Notes: a model not told the origin generated them from the sequence alone. 64,000 nt of DNA from Myotis daubentonii (GCF_963259705.1 NC_081848.1:52289408-52353407); one strand, 5' to 3'. Counted from the stretch's first letter, positions 1 through 11,593 are shown. Numbers and translations: made by a program.

Positions 1-690
1 GATAATAATCTTCATGACAAACTTTTAGTGAAGTTCACCAAAAGTGTAGCTCTTAGAAAACCTTGATGCTGAGCTGTAACAGTGCAGCAGGAACGTGAAA
101 CCATTTCCCCAAAGACAAACCCTCCTGAAGTTGTGCCACACCAAATTCCACATTGTTCATTCAACCCAAATTCAACCACCCATGTAACCTATGAGGAAAC
201 AGAGAGCAGCAGCAATCTGGCATACTTTATGTGAAATCTCTGCTTAGCCAGCACCTTTAGATATTAAATGTTGAAAAGAAAAATATGACCTGCCATAAAT
301 TCTCATTACACATATTATTGCTTTAATAGTACAAGTACAGATAGGCCCCTAGAGAATTTTCTGATTTGTCATCTGTACCTAGTTTTAGTTCTTGATTTAT
401 TAATTTGTTCTTTTTTCACATGTGCTTATGTAAACATTTTAGAAAATGAATATTTTTTTAAAGGAAGAAAAGACACCATAGATCACACCAATGCTAAGCA
501 TCTGCTTCAAGCTTTCTTTTTTTCTTAAAATTTTAATTTCTATCCAAGTAACACACACACAAAGTTAAACATTAATTGGTACAGAAAATTTATGATAAAA
601 AGTAAGTTGGCTCCATCTCAACCTCCTCGCACTGTCCCACTTCCCAGAGAGAACATATTTTAGTGGATCCTGCTTCCCATGGTGGTTGCC
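1..690. other. Unclassified AT-rich sequence
   Basis: No gene or clear repeat is recognised. The part around 500-660 resembles the 3' end of an old L1 in minus orientation, but the match is weak and I do not assign it. Confidence 0.3.
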
Positions 691-697
691 TCCAGAG

Positions 698-908
698 CTC
701 GTGTCTGTGCTATCTAATATGCTGGCCACTAGCCACATGTAGCTCTTCTAATGAAAATGAGATAAAATTCTATAAAAATAAAAATTCAGTTTCTCAGTCT
801 CCCCAGCTATATTTATATGCTCAATAGCCCAATGTGGCAAGCTACCATATTGGAAAGAGCAGATGGAAGACATTTCCATCATCACAGAAGCCTTTATTGG
901 ACTGTGCT
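698..908 (+). mobile_element. hAT-Charlie non-autonomous element (MER3-like), decayed
   Basis: The segment has the typical content of this ancient mammalian hAT group: 'gccactagccacatgtagct' near the left, 'gctcaatagccca' in the middle, and an inverted match to the left end at the right ('attggactgtgctaat'). Both terminal regions are diverged, so no target duplication is claimed. Exact family is uncertain. Confidence 0.5.
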
Positions 909-2151
909 AATCAAGATAAAATTATGTTTTTACCTTTATTTCTTGATTAATCAATTTTAGGCAGTATCAATTACCTTAATCAATTACCTTTTATTAAGAT
1001 ATAAACTTTTAGAAAAATTAAAATAGAGCATACGTACAGAAAAGCATACCTGTCATAAACATAAATCTTAGTGACTTATCACAAAGTAAATAATCCATCT
1101 TACTGCCCCCCAGAGCAATAAAGAGAATATTACAAGGAATCCAAATTGCCTCTCATGCTCACCCCTAATTACTAACTACTCTCTCAATATCCCCTCTTCT
1201 ATCACCATGAGTTGTTTCTGCCAGTCTTTAGTATCTGGCTTCTTTCAAATACAAATTATGAATATGGGATTCATCTCTATTCTGTGAAGGAGAATTCACT
1301 CGTTGGAGTAGTATTGCTGCATAGTTTGCATTGTATGACTATATTATCATTTATTTATCCATTATACTATTTAGAGACATTTGAGTTGTTTGCAGTTTGA
1401 AGCTATTACGAATAATGTAACTGTGAACATTCTTGCACCTATCATTTGGTGTGCAGGCATATACATTCCTCGTAGAGGAATTTCTGGTCATAGGTCTGAA
1501 TACCCTCAGCTTTAGTAGATTGTCCTAAATGGATTATATCAGTTTACAGCAATCAGTGCCCTGTATCTTCACTAAGTGTTGATACTCTAACAATTAAATC
1601 ATTATGTTTCAAATTTACATTTCCCTGGTAACTGATGAAGTCTAACATCTTTTCAGATAGGTATTGATTATTTGGATATGCTCTTTTCATTAAATGTCTT
1701 GCCTATTTTATGACTGGATTTCCTCTTTTTGAAAACACTGATTTGTAATTATTTTTAATATTTTATGGATATAAGCACCCTTTTATTTATATGTGTTGCA
1801 AATCTCTTCTCTCAGACTGTACCTTTCCCACACTTTTGATGAAGAAAAAGTTCATAATTTTAACACAGTCCCTATGCTAGCCCTTTCCTTTATGACTAGT
1901 GCTTTTGTGTTTTCTCTAAGGAATCTTCCTCTACCATAAGGTCATGAATATATTCTCCTATCACATTTTCTAGAAGCTTTATCATTTGATTTTTCTCATT
2001 TATGTTTATAATTGAAATGAAATTTGTTTTTATAATGATGTGAGGTAGGAATCAAACCTCACTTTTTCAATATGGGAGCCAATTGGATCTGTATCATTTA
2101 TTTAAAAAACCATCCTTTCCCATTTCGTTTCAATACCAGTTTTATCACAAG

Positions 2152-2152
<1 letters not shown>

Positions 2153-2201
<49 letters not shown>
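2153..2201. repeat. (CA)n microsatellite
   Basis: About 24 uninterrupted CA units inside the old L1 fragment. The length suggests it is polymorphic. The 93-residue open frame running through it is an artefact of the repeat. Confidence 0.95.
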
Positions 2202-2204
<3 letters not shown>

Positions 2205-2417
2205 TCTGAATTATCTGTCCAGAGATAGGAAAATAAACCAGCTGCCTGTTTTTGCAAATGAAGTTGTACTGAAACACAACCATGCCCATTTGTTTGTGCA
2301 TTGTCTTGGTTGCTTTCATGTTACAACAGCAGGGTTGAGTTGTGACAGACCATGCAAAGCCTAAATAGTTTTTACCATCTGGATCTTGTCTGACTCCCGT
2401 GTTTTGTCCCCCTCTTT

Positions 2418-2630
2418 TAAAAAAATGTATATATATTTTTTTATTTCAGAGAGGAAGAGAGAGGGTGAGAGAGAAACATTAATGATGAGAGACATTAATC
2501 ATTGATTGGCTACTCCTGCACACTCCCTACTGGGTATGGAACCCACAACTCAGGCATGTACCCTGACCAAGAATTGAATGGTGACCCCCTGGTTCATAGG
2601 TTGATGCTCAACCACTTAGCCACACTCTCC
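2418..2630 (-). mobile_element. Ves SINE (minus)
   Basis: The minus-strand copy shows the Ves plan in reverse: A/T tail on the left, 'gagaggaagagagagggtgag', 'actcctgcacactccctactgggtat', then the tRNA-like head ending near 'ccacttagccacactctcc'. Flanks share a run like 'tttttaaaaaaat' (near 2415 and 2635), compatible with a target duplication. It interrupts the L1M fragment. Confidence 0.85.
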
Positions 2631-3039
2631 CCATTTTTAAAAAAATTCTTTCACTAATACTATACTGTCTTGGTCTCTTTACAATCAATCTTGATTTTTG
2701 TAGAGTAAGCCATCCAATTTTGTTTTTCAAGATTTTCTTGGCTATTCCTGGGCTTTGGTATTCTCATATAAATTCTGTTCAGATATATTTTGATTATAGA
2801 AATGTTTTTATACAAATTACATAGAAAGTTTTATAACTTATCTTACAAATGACTTAATATCTAGTGGAACTCTTTCCATGATATTAAATGTTCTTCTGCA
2901 ACATTATATTTAATGACTTCAAAGCATTCAATTATACAGATAAACTATCATTTATTTAAACAAACATATTTCTTGGCTATATGTCTTATTTACCTATCAT
3001 TAAATTATTAAGTGCTTCTTTAGCTTGTTATACTCTTTC

Positions 3040-3240
3040 GCTAAGTAATTTCATTTATGGGAATTGAACCAAAATAAGTTATTGTCAATGAAAAAAATGC
3101 ATTGAAGATGTTTATCACAGCATTATTTATAACTATGAAATATCAAAAATGACAGTTCACTGGTACTTGGTAAGTGGCTAATTATGGCACTTCCACTTAT
3201 TAAAATATTATGCAAATGTTTAAAACAGTGTTCAAGGAGA
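3040..3240 (+). mobile_element. Possible L1M ORF2 3' fragment
   Basis: The phrase 'cacagcattatttataacta' and the following 'aattatggcacttccactta' resemble the plus-strand 3' end of old L1 ORF2. The match is short and diverged. The adjoining 2790-3040 is unclassified AT-rich sequence. Confidence 0.3.
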
Positions 3241-3259
3241 CTATAAAATTATAATGAAA

Positions 3260-3656
3260 CTAGAGGCCCAGTGCATGAAATTCATGTAGTGGGGGGGGTG
3301 TCCTTCAGCCCAGCCTGCACCCTCTCCAATCTGGGACCCCTCAGACATCCCTCTTACAATCCAGGACCACTGACTCCTAACCGCTTGCCTGCCTGCCTGC
3401 CAGCCTGATTGTTCCCTAACCACTCCCCTGCTGGTCTGATTGATACCTAACTGCTCCCCTGCTGGCCTGATTGCCCACAACTGCCCTCCCCTGCTGGCCT
3501 GGTCACCCACAACTGCCCTCCCCTGCCACAACCCACCTCAGCCGCTGGGCCCCACCTCCACTATGCATGTAGCCATCTTGTAACAGCCATCTTGTGACAG
3601 CATTAGGGCATGATGCGTGAGGGAATGACAACCACCTAGGCTTTTATTAGTATAGA
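3260..3656 (-). mobile_element. Non-autonomous Helitron (HeliBat-like)
   Basis: Plus-strand text begins 'ctagaggcccagtgcatg', which is the reverse of a Helitron 3' end: a hairpin (tgcatgaaattcatg) followed by CTAG. It ends 'cttttattagtataga', the reverse of the 5' end TC-TATACTAATAAAAG. The base before is A and the base after is T, the expected A/T target without duplication. The interior is C-rich short repeats (gcctgcctgcc; ctgctggcctgatt). It has no Rep/helicase coding, so it depends on another element. Two 'gccatcttg' motifs lie at 3572 and 3586. Confidence 0.88.
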
Positions 3657-3733
3657 TGTTTTATGTAATAAAGCATGTGTACTCTTTAATTATGAGTATT
3701 AAAATCTAGCCCTTAGAAAAAGGTCTGGAGGGA

Positions 3734-3925
3734 TATACAGGGATATCTCTCATTTTATTGTGCTTCCCTTTACTGTGCTTCACAGATATTTTATTCTTTA
3801 CAAATTGAAAGCAAGACCCTCCACTAGCAAAATAATTATGACTCACTTAATTGTGATACTAATTTTATTGCTGTGGTCTGGAACCAAATCTGCAATATTT
3901 CCAAGGTATACCAAATTGAAGTTAG
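3734..3925 (+). mobile_element. Tigger (TcMar) internally deleted element
   Basis: The left end 'cattttattgtgcttccctttactgtgcttcaca' region (about 3752-3786) and the right end 'ctgtggtctggaaccaaatc' then 'ccaaggtata' match the two ends of a Tigger-type DNA transposon with most of the interior lost. No transposase remains. Confidence 0.6.
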
Positions 3926-4837
3926 TTAATACCAGAGAGTGGCACTTGTGAGGGTAGGGCAAGAGAAAGTACAGTATTCACTTTTGTCTTGCTTGAATAT
4001 TTTATAGAACTTATGTTACAGTAATGATATTTGCAAATCATTTTTGAAATAGCTTGCATGATGCATGAAATAATAAAATGGCAATGCCCTAAGGAAAAGA
4101 TAAGCTTTTTATAAAAAGCAATACTAAAGACTTAGTTTTAAGCAAGTGCATAATCGGAGCCTGAGATTTAAAGGGAAGTCTGAAACACCCCAGCTTGGCA
4201 GATGAATATAGCACAAGAGGAAGACCCCAGTCAGACCAGAATTATTTCCTTAGTCACATTGGATACCCTAATTACCAGCTCCTCAGTGAACATGACCTGG
4301 AGACTGTGGGTCCTTAGAGACTGGTCGATACAATCATAGTCAACTCCATGTGGTTGTTTTGCAGAGTGTGGGCTCAAGGTGATCTTGGGAGAGACTGAAT
4401 GTGACTCTGGAAAAGGCATTCCATGTGGCTTTCCTGTGAGTATCTTGAAGGGACAATCTGGTGGGCGGGTGGGATTTTTCTCTGAAGAGGTAAATATCCC
4501 AGTGGACAATCATCACCTTGGGAATGTCCATCAGCTGGGTGTTTGGACTAGTGGGGAGAGGAACATCTCCCTTTCCTCCCACAATGGCACCAGCCAGGAG
4601 CAGCTGAGCCCGGACACTGAGGGAGGGTCTAAGGGAAGTTTGCTGGTGGATATGACCCATCTCTGGCCATGAGGAGGCATGTGGGATCTAGCAACAACAT
4701 GATATTATTAGTGGCAGTGGCAGTGGCAGCAACAGGACAGAAAGGCGACTCCTGCAGCAGCTGATAGCCCCATCTGGAGGCAATGTTTACAGAACCAGAC
4801 CTGTGACCTCAGAGGGCTCATGTCTGATTGCCAGCAC
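3926..4837. other. Unclassified sequence
   Basis: No known gene or repeat recognised. Open frames of 92-106 codons near 4231-4672 occur on both strands over the same bases and have no recognisable domain, so they are treated as chance. Confidence 0.35.
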
Positions 4838-4978
4838 CATTATAAAAATACTGTTGCCCAGGCCTCACTCCAAACCAGTTCAATCGGAATGTCCAGGGGT
4901 GCAGCCCGGGCATCTGTTCATTTCAAAGCTCCCCGGGGGTTTCTAATGCACAGTCTGGCTTGAGGACCACTGCTCTAG
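4838..4978 (-). mobile_element. MER5-like hAT-Charlie fragment
   Basis: Right end reads 'cttgaggaccactgctct', a decayed terminal inverted repeat of the MER5 type. The interior shows 'aaagctccccgggggtttct' and 'gtgcagcccgggcatctg', both typical of this element in reverse. The left terminus is lost. Confidence 0.6.
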
Positions 4979-5294
4979 GACAGCATTTCCCACACCCTTG
5001 GGTGCTGGACTCTCGTTATTGCACCTAATTTGGATTGTGCTGCCCTGATGAGTAATGGTGGGTAATAGTTTCATTCATCCACAAGAGACAGGGTCCTACA
5101 AAACGACTCCATTAGCCCTGGCAAGCTTCCAGGCTTTCTCTTCCCTCTTTGCCAGACAATTAATGAGACCACTTATTGGAAGGTATAAAACTGTACACTG
5201 CCTTTGTAGTGTTGGTGGGTCAAACTGCGTACATTGTGCTACACTTATGCTTCCATCAGAAGGAGCAAAGGGAAGGACCCTGGTCACAAGCCAA

Positions 5295-5450
5295 GCCATC
5301 TTCCCACGTGTTATTTCTCTTCATCTTACAAAGCATCCTGGAAGGTAGGTATTACTATTAGTTCCTATATAGAGAGAAGGAAACTAAGACATAAAATAGT
5401 TAAGAAATAGGCAGAGTGGGGATTTGAATAAGGAGTATTGAACTCCAAAG
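5295..5450 (-). mobile_element. MIR SINE relic
   Basis: Shows the reverse MIR core: 'ggtaggtattactattagtt', then 'agaaggaaactaagac', then 'gcagagtggggatttgaa'. Strongly diverged, as expected for this ancient tRNA-derived SINE. Confidence 0.55.
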
Positions 5451-5824
5451 TTTTATCTCTTGTCTTCTTCTTCTTCATTTGAACACTCGCTCTTCCTTGC
5501 TCATCGTTGCACATAAAGTACTTAAAATAATGTCTGGCAAATAGCAGCCGCTCTATAAATACTACTGATACCTCCTGGAATTTTACTCTGAGGATGGGGG
5601 TGGGCACCAAATCCTAAATCTGAGCTGTAGAAAGTCAGCTATGTTGAAGAAAAATACCGAAGCCAAGAACTGTGACTGGGTGAAGAGAATTTCCCAGCCT
5701 GTGGCTGAACTTCTTCTTCTGAGGGTGTAGTGTTCTGTCAATCTACTTAAAATAAAAGACTAAGGTCCAACTTTGCTAAAACAGAATGTGTGGTAGGTTA
5801 AGTGCTTTAAAAATTCAAAGCAGG

Positions 5825-6063
5825 TTCTAGGACAGTGGTTCTCAACCTTCCTAATGCCGTGACCCTTTAATACAGTTCCTCATGTTGTGGTGACCCTCAA
5901 TTTCATTGTTACAAATTGAACATAATTAAAGCATAGTGATTAATCACAAAAACAATATGTAATTATATATGTGTTTTCCAATGGTCTTAGGTGACCCCTG
6001 TGAAAGAGTCATCCGACCCCCAAAGGGGTCGCGACCCACAGGTTGAGAAACGCTGTTCTAGAA
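5825..6063 (+). mobile_element. SPIN-type hAT element with 8-bp target duplication
   Basis: The element proper is 5833-6055 (223 bp). It starts 'cagtggttctcaacct' and ends 'aggttgagaaacgctg', short inverted termini typical of hAT. The flanking octamers are ttctagga (5825-5832) and ttctagaa (6056-6063), a 7/8 target duplication. The interior, 'taatgccgtgaccctttaat' through 'caaaggggtcgcgacccaca', matches what I recall of the non-autonomous SPIN family, which spread horizontally among tetrapods including vesper bats. It has no transposase. Confidence is high for hAT and good for SPIN. Confidence 0.85.
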
Positions 6064-6988
6064 TGCATTGAACTCTTTTCTTGATTAAGCAAATATTTTA
6101 ACCAGCAAAAGGCAGTAAGGTTCATAAGTTTCCGGTATCCTCAGTGATTTCCACACTGGATGGCTCAGGAAGCAAAAGGACGATTTCTTGGCAGGCACAT
6201 GGGTCCCTCTGAAGTTCTGGAAAGGGCAGAAACAGCAGGTGAGAGCACGTGTAAAGTATGGCAGGGAACGACAGTCTACATGGCAATCATCTCAGGACTG
6301 GCCCCTTGTCCAAGCATAGCTCCTCCCAGGAAGGGCGGCGAAGGTCTCTGGTGAGGGAGGGCCTCTCCCATCATTCCCAAATCTGGTTTCCTTTTCTGGG
6401 CTCCCACTCTCTAATCTCCTGGGGATGCCACCTTTGGAGGCTGGCCTTGCAGAAATGGAAATATCTTTTAAGACAGTCTGACTTCCAAAGAAACTTGCCT
6501 AAGTAATGAGAACAAAAAGGGGAAAATGGTGGAAAGTATAAGCAGCATAAAAATAGACTTTGAAAATGATGGTTTGTTTCTTTTATTCTATCCCAAGTGG
6601 CTTCTGGCTCCAAAAGGTTGTTTCATGTCACATGCCCTGTATGTCTTCCCTGCTTTGCATGTGCCAGACTGTCTCCCTCCCCCACAACCAACTTGTCTCC
6701 AAGGTATTCATGACCTTTAAGGGAATATGGCCTGCTTCCTCTCCACCATTCCCTTTAGTTTCGTATGTGGTCTGAGGGGTGGGCTTGCTCTCTTCAAGCT
6801 GGTGAGCAAACGAAAGAAACACACTCCTCAGATGAGAATCCTGTATCCTCTCACAGAGGTAGGCTTTGTCCCTGTAGATTCCAATGGAATAATACCTGGA
6901 ATGCTAAATAATTCTCCCTCTATTAGACACAGAGCAACAGAAATATTATTTTTTAAATAGTGGTATCATGAGCATAGCAAAGACTTTT
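6064..6988. other. Unclassified sequence
   Basis: No repeat or gene recognised. Several 60-80 codon frames overlap on both strands between 6160 and 6960 without domains and are treated as chance. Confidence 0.35.
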
Positions 6989-7325
6989 TGTGTCATGCCA
7001 GCACAGCCAAGGGTTCGATGAGCCTGAGGGGGGACGGCGAAGGATTAAAGAGACAAAGAATATAGCTGGGGCTCGGTGGATCTCCTGTGCCTGGATGAGG
7101 CCACAGAGAAGGATTCAGCCAGCAAGCTGAGGCTTTATTTTATAGTCAGAGAAAAACAAGGTAGTGGTCAACATAGTCACAGCACTCTTGTGAGTTTCAC
7201 TTGTTTTGGCAGCACTTGCCCATAAGCTACCTAGGAAGGCTCTAAGGGGCGGCCATAAGGTCAAGCTTAATTATGCTAAGAAGACTCTGACCTCTAAGCT
7301 GGGACTTGTTTGTGGCTCTGCTACA
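6989..7325 (-). mobile_element. Solo LTR, class II-like endogenous retrovirus
   Basis: The 337-bp unit begins TG and ends CA (plus strand tgtgtcatgcc ... gctctgctaca). It is bounded by hexamers actttt (6983-6988) and actttc (7326-7331), a 6-bp target duplication with one change, as usual for class II elements. In minus orientation it has an AATAAA signal in 'ataaaataaagcc' (about 7131-7143) followed by a T-rich and CT-rich region. No internal retroviral sequence is present, so it is a recombination remnant. Confidence 0.7.
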
Positions 7326-7331
7326 ACTTTC

Positions 7332-8121
7332 CCCCCCCCTGATTCTACTCTTGGTGATGTATAAGCACACTCTCATTTCCTAAAAAGTACCTTTAAGTAA
7401 TAAAATCCCATCACCGATAGGCCTTGTTACAACATCATAGTGTCATCCTTTAGTTAGGTGGTGGTGGATCCTTTCTTTGTGATTTATGCTTTAATTAGAA
7501 GATACAAGTTTTCAGGGAATTTGATCAGAAATTTCAAACTCTCAGTAATGTAGTTTCCACAGCAAATATCCCAGGCAGCTCTGGAGACATGATGAGGTCT
7601 GTATGTGTTCAGACTGTGAGTGTGTTTTCATGTGCTCCGTAAGCCCAGATAGCAAAGGACTGGTCTTGAAGGGTAATGAGACACAGTACTCACTCTGCCT
7701 CACAAAGTCACACAGGATGTCTGCCAGAACATAAGTAGCCATAGCTTCTGTGAAACAACAGTGTAAAGTGACCGTAGAAGATCGTCTGTGATTAAAATAC
7801 AGCCGGAGCAGAGGTAAACAACGATGGCTGAGATAAGAATAAATTACAAAGAAACCAAAAATGCAGTAGCAGAAGTAATATTTACACTTAAGGACTTACA
7901 AGCAGAAGCTGCATTGCTGAAAATCAGATTAGTGATGTGGAGAATGAATTGCAGAAGGTCTCCCAGAATTCAGAGAAAAAGAAACAAAGAGAAAATATGA
8001 TAGCCATGAAAAGTAGGGAACAGAGATCCAATATAAGAACTATAGATTTTTTTTTATTAAAAAACAATTAGAACAGAAACAATAATTAAAGACACATTGA
8101 AGAAAAAACTTTCCTGGGCTT
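7332..8121. other. Unclassified sequence, possibly an L1/HAL1 ORF1 relic
   Basis: After a C run at 7331-7340, the sequence is unassigned. About 7800-8110 is purine-rich on the plus strand with phrases such as 'gagaatgaattgcagaagg' and 'cagagaaaaagaaacaaag' that resemble the coiled-coil part of an old L1 or half-L1 ORF1. This is a guess from composition. Confidence 0.3.
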
Positions 8122-8346
8122 AAAAACAAACAGACCCTGCCCAAGCCCAGTGACTCAGTTGTCTGGAGTGTCACCCCACGTACTGAAAAGATTGCATTCA
8201 GGGCACATATGGGAGGCAACCGGTGGATGTTTTTCTCTCACATCAATGTTTCTCTTTTTCCCTTTCTCCCTTCCTCTCTCTTTCTAAAGCCAGTGAGAGT
8301 ATATACTTGGGTGAGGATTAAAAAACAAACAAACAAAAACAAACAG
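8122..8346 (+). mobile_element. Ves-related SINE with 12-bp target duplication
   Basis: The element is 8134-8334. The flanks are identical: aaaaacaaacag at 8122-8133 and 8335-8346. The body is a diverged tRNA-like head ('gcccagtgactcagttgtc'), 'cagggcacatatgggaggca', a CT-rich part and the tail 'gtgaggattaaaaaacaaac'. It is the same subtype as the copy at 27800-27953. Confidence 0.8.
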
Positions 8347-8610
8347 GCCTTTACAGTTTTTAAATAAAGTTTTTACCTTGAATAATTTTATATTTATAGA
8401 AAAGTTGCAAACACAGAGTTGCTGTATGCCCTTTACACAGTGTCCCCTAATGTTAACATCTTCCATGAAATTTGTCAAAACTAAAAAATTAGCATTTGTA
8501 CATGATAATTAACTTAAAAAAAAATCACTAGGTTTTTTCTACTAATGTTCTGTTAATGTCTCAGTATCCAATCCAGGATGTCACTTTGCATTTAGCCTTC
8601 ACATGTTTTA
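8347..8610 (-). mobile_element. Old L1M 3' UTR fragment
   Basis: Text such as 'tttatagaaaagttgcaaac', 'cctaatgttaacatcttcca' and 'aatccaggatgtcactttgc' matches the antisense of an ancient L1 3' untranslated region. No coding part remains. Confidence 0.5.
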
Positions 8611-9755
8611 CAAAAATGGAATTGCAGTGGGAGATCATAACACTGAGCCACTCGAGCTGCTCAGAAGTCATGCCTTACACCTCACTCTGCCTCACTCCCA
8701 AGTTCCCTGGTATTTTCAGTTCCTTCTGAGTTCTCTCCTTGCCCCTCAGACTGTGCACACTATGACCCTAGAACTTCTATTAGTAATGACTTTTTTCTCC
8801 ACATGCACTGTACTGCCTCAGGGGCCTTGGGTAATGACCCTTTCTGTTCTCCCGCTCTATTCCTAACACCCCCTCATCCTGTGCTGCTTCCTTGGGGCAC
8901 CATCATCCCAGTGCCCCGATATGTGATCTGAACCCAATTATCATGCATTTCTCTGCTAATATGTATTCTGGCTGAAAAGACAATTTAGGTTTAGAGAAGT
9001 CAAAGGAAAAATGAAAAATCAAAGCCATTTCTATTTGTACACAACTCAGTATGCCTCTCTCTTTCCCTTGATAAATGTGAGACCTTTTGAGAATGCCATT
9101 ATTTCAGTTTCACAAAAGAAAAAACTTTCATGGCTAGGCTTGGGGGGAGGGGGTGGAGTTCTCTGTTGGGTATTATCCTGTGAGTTCACTGCCGCCTCCA
9201 TCAGTCCCTCAACCTTGCAGACTTAGGAACCTACACTCATCAGCTTTCTGGAAGATCACACATGGGACTGCCCACCCATGCTAACAAAATCTCTAATAAG
9301 TGGGAATGAAATCAGAACATCATCTCACTCATTTATAATGAGCAGCACACTTGACAGGCAAATCTGTCACTGTTGAACCTGATCAGCCAGCTCCACAGAG
9401 CCAAGTTATCAGGCCGGCGCTTGGTGGCCATGGAAGCAGAATAAGGGAGTTAGAGAATTTAAAAATTTAATGCCATTGGGCCCTGAAAAACTGGTGTTTC
9501 CCGTAAGGATGGGCCTGTCCAGGGCTTGGACACTTACCTGGCCTGGCTGGGCACTCTCTCCTCTGGGCACTATTTGGACAGTACTTCTTTTCTCTGGCTT
9601 CCACGGCTGACCAGTCCTTTGGGGCATGCACACATTCTTTACATGTGGCCACAATTTTTCAGATTCTTATCCAGGTTTGGGAATCATTTTGACTTCTTTA
9701 AGCTGGGGGTTTTAATCAGTTATACCAGATTTTGTCACTTACTTCCAAGTCTCTC
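8611..9755. other. Unclassified sequence
   Basis: Nothing recognised except low-complexity G runs near 9141-9153. Open frames here (up to 102 codons) have no domain and overlap on opposite strands. Confidence 0.3.
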
Positions 9756-9788
9756 TGTGTGTATGTGTGTGTGTGTGTGTGTGTGTGT
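9756..9788. repeat. (GT)n microsatellite
   Basis: An interrupted GT run ('gtgtgtgtatgtgtgt' then pure GT). Confidence 0.95.
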
Positions 9789-9854
9789 TACTGCTATGTA
9801 TATCTTGAATGTAGCTCTCCTTGACCCCCAGTAAAGTGGGGAGGACCTCAAACA

Positions 9855-9995
9855 GAACAGCAAGGACCCCCTACATGCCAGGCCTGTGGCAAGCAGTACA
9901 CACAGCAGTGATCCAAACAAGCCCAGTCCCTGCCCTTGTGGAGTTTGTGATCTGGTGGGGATACTGCCATTAATAAAATAAGTGCACAAATCACA
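9855..9995 (-). mobile_element. L2 LINE 3' fragment
   Basis: Plus strand reads 'catgccaggcctgtggcaag ... cagtccctgcccttgtggag ... gatctggtggggat', the antisense of the L2 3' end. Non-coding relic. Confidence 0.6.
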
Positions 9996-11215
9996 GAGAT
10001 TTCAGGAATGCTCTGAAGGGCAGGACAGGTTGCCAAGGACCACCTAATGAGCACCACCTGCTCTAGATCTGGAGGTCGGGTAGGGTTTTCTTCAGAGAGT
10101 TACACTTGAGATGGTATTTAAAGCTTCAATGAAAATTAACTAGAGAAAATGGGCAGGACAGAGAGCTGGACATCTTCCAGGCCCACTCTCTGTCTTCCAT
10201 CCAGTTCTCTGCCCCTGGAGGCCAACCACCCGGCACTACATCACCAGCTCTCCTACCCTTTCTGGCTTCCTGTTGGGGAGCTCTAGCTGCCTAGGGAATC
10301 AAAAGGAGGGAGGAGCATGAGGTCAAGGCATGTCTTCCCTGTGGAGTGGCCTTTGGTTGGCTGGGTCCTTTAACATCCTGCACCCTCTCTCTCTTAGTGC
10401 TGCCCTTTGACTCATGAGAGAGGGCCACTGCATGGGCACCATGTTTTGGAACTCTGGTCCTTCTCCAGCTACATCACTGCCCATGTGTAAGAGGCCTTGC
10501 CCTTACACCTGTGCCTGCCCCTCCATTGTGTGCCTGCACCCCATCTCTCTTTCAGAGTGAGGACTATACCAGCGAAGTTCTTAGCCCCAGGTCTGAGAGT
10601 TGGCCAGAGGGTATACAGTGTATGTGTGGTGGGTTCTGGGAATAGCACCGGCGTGGGGGCTGGGGTGTCCACCTGTATGAGTGAGGTCACTTGCAATGGC
10701 AAGAAAAGGTAGGGGTGGGAAGAGAAGGGGTGGGCTGTGACCAGGGCCCAGGCGTTTCTCTCTGCCATGTTTCTGCACAGAACTCTGAGCATTTGGAAAC
10801 TTCTATATTCAAACTTTGTCTTCCAGATTGTTATAAAGGTATATGTGCCAAGGTCAACAGATAAAATATATTTCACTGAGCAGTTTGTTAGTTTGAGTTA
10901 CAACTTTCAAGTATTTAGACAGGTGGTTTGGGAGTTCTCCTATTGTTCCCTTGTCCTGGGCCGACAAATGTGGGAGTTGAGCCTGCCTTCCAGTAACTAC
11001 CCATTCTCGTTCCTGTCCCTCTGGGTGTGGGGGAGGGGTGCCCCAGGCTACCACAAAATCTCCTGTGCTTCCCCCATATCCACACCTGTGCAAAGGCCTC
11101 TGTCCATAGATTCCCCCTGAAATACACTACTGGGAGTGGCCATCTATTTCCTATCAGGACCCTGACTGGTTTAGCAGGTGTCTCAGGCAAAGGGTGCTGA
11201 ATGGGCATAGCACAT
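9996..11215. other. Unclassified sequence
   Basis: No repeat family or exon recognised. The longest frames (135 codons minus at 10469-10876; 127 codons plus at 10737-11120) overlap each other and show no domain or compositional sign of coding. Confidence 0.3.
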
Positions 11216-11216
11216 G

Positions 11217-11219
<3 letters not shown>

Positions 11220-11250
<31 letters not shown>
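11220..11250. repeat. (CA)n microsatellite at a SINE target site
   Basis: About 15 CA units ending at the tail of the adjacent Ves SINE; a shorter CA run follows the SINE head at 11479-11488. The repeat therefore belongs to the target site, not the SINE tail. Confidence 0.9.
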
Positions 11251-11252
<2 letters not shown>

Positions 11253-11477
11253 TTTTTAAAAAAAATATATATTTTATTGATTTTTTTACGGAGAGGAAGG
11301 GAGAGGGATAGAGAGTTAGAAACATTGATGAGAGAGAAGCATCGATCAGCTGCCTCCTGCACACTCCCTACTGGGGAGGTGCCTGCAACCAAGGTACATG
11401 TCCTTGACCGGAATCGAACCTGGGACCCTTGAGTCCACAGGCCGACACTCTATCCATTGAGCCAAACCGGTTAGGGC
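11251..11477 (-). mobile_element. Ves SINE (minus), inserted in a CA repeat
   Basis: Reads in reverse from 'tatattttattgat' through 'cggagaggaagggagaggga', 'gcctcctgcacactccctac', to the head 'ccggaatcgaacctgggacc' and 'gagccaaaccggttagggc'. The B-box-like motif is well preserved on the minus strand. 'acacacacactttttt' on both sides (ending near 11257 and from 11480) is the likely target duplication. Confidence 0.9.
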
Positions 11478-11590
11478 AACACACACACTTTTTTATTTAT
11501 ACATTTCAGTTCTTCTGCAAGCCGTTAGTTAGAGAAGGCAAGGTGGAGGCAGATGTTAAAAGAGGCAGGAGGGCTAAGGGTTATGTGGCT

Positions 11591-11593
<3 letters not shown>

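Larger units (their letters stand above)
990..2790 (-). mobile_element. Old L1M LINE fragment, ORF2/3' portion, interrupted
   Basis: Read on the minus strand this matches the 3' part of ancient mammalian L1. The plus-strand text carries the familiar antisense phrases, such as a region like 'ggcttctttcaaatac...' near 1237 and 'cttggctattcctgggc' near 2739. The frame is broken throughout. A CA microsatellite (2153-2201) and a Ves SINE (about 2418-2630) lie inside it and are younger. No intact ORF remains. Confidence 0.6.

Noticed and set aside
4231..4672. Cluster of overlapping frames on both strands
   Set aside because: Mutually overlapping, 92-106 codons, no domain; consistent with chance openness.
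10915..11392. Minus frames (149 and 69 codons) with runs of Cys-Val
   Set aside because: They pass through a CA microsatellite and a Ves SINE; no conserved protein content.
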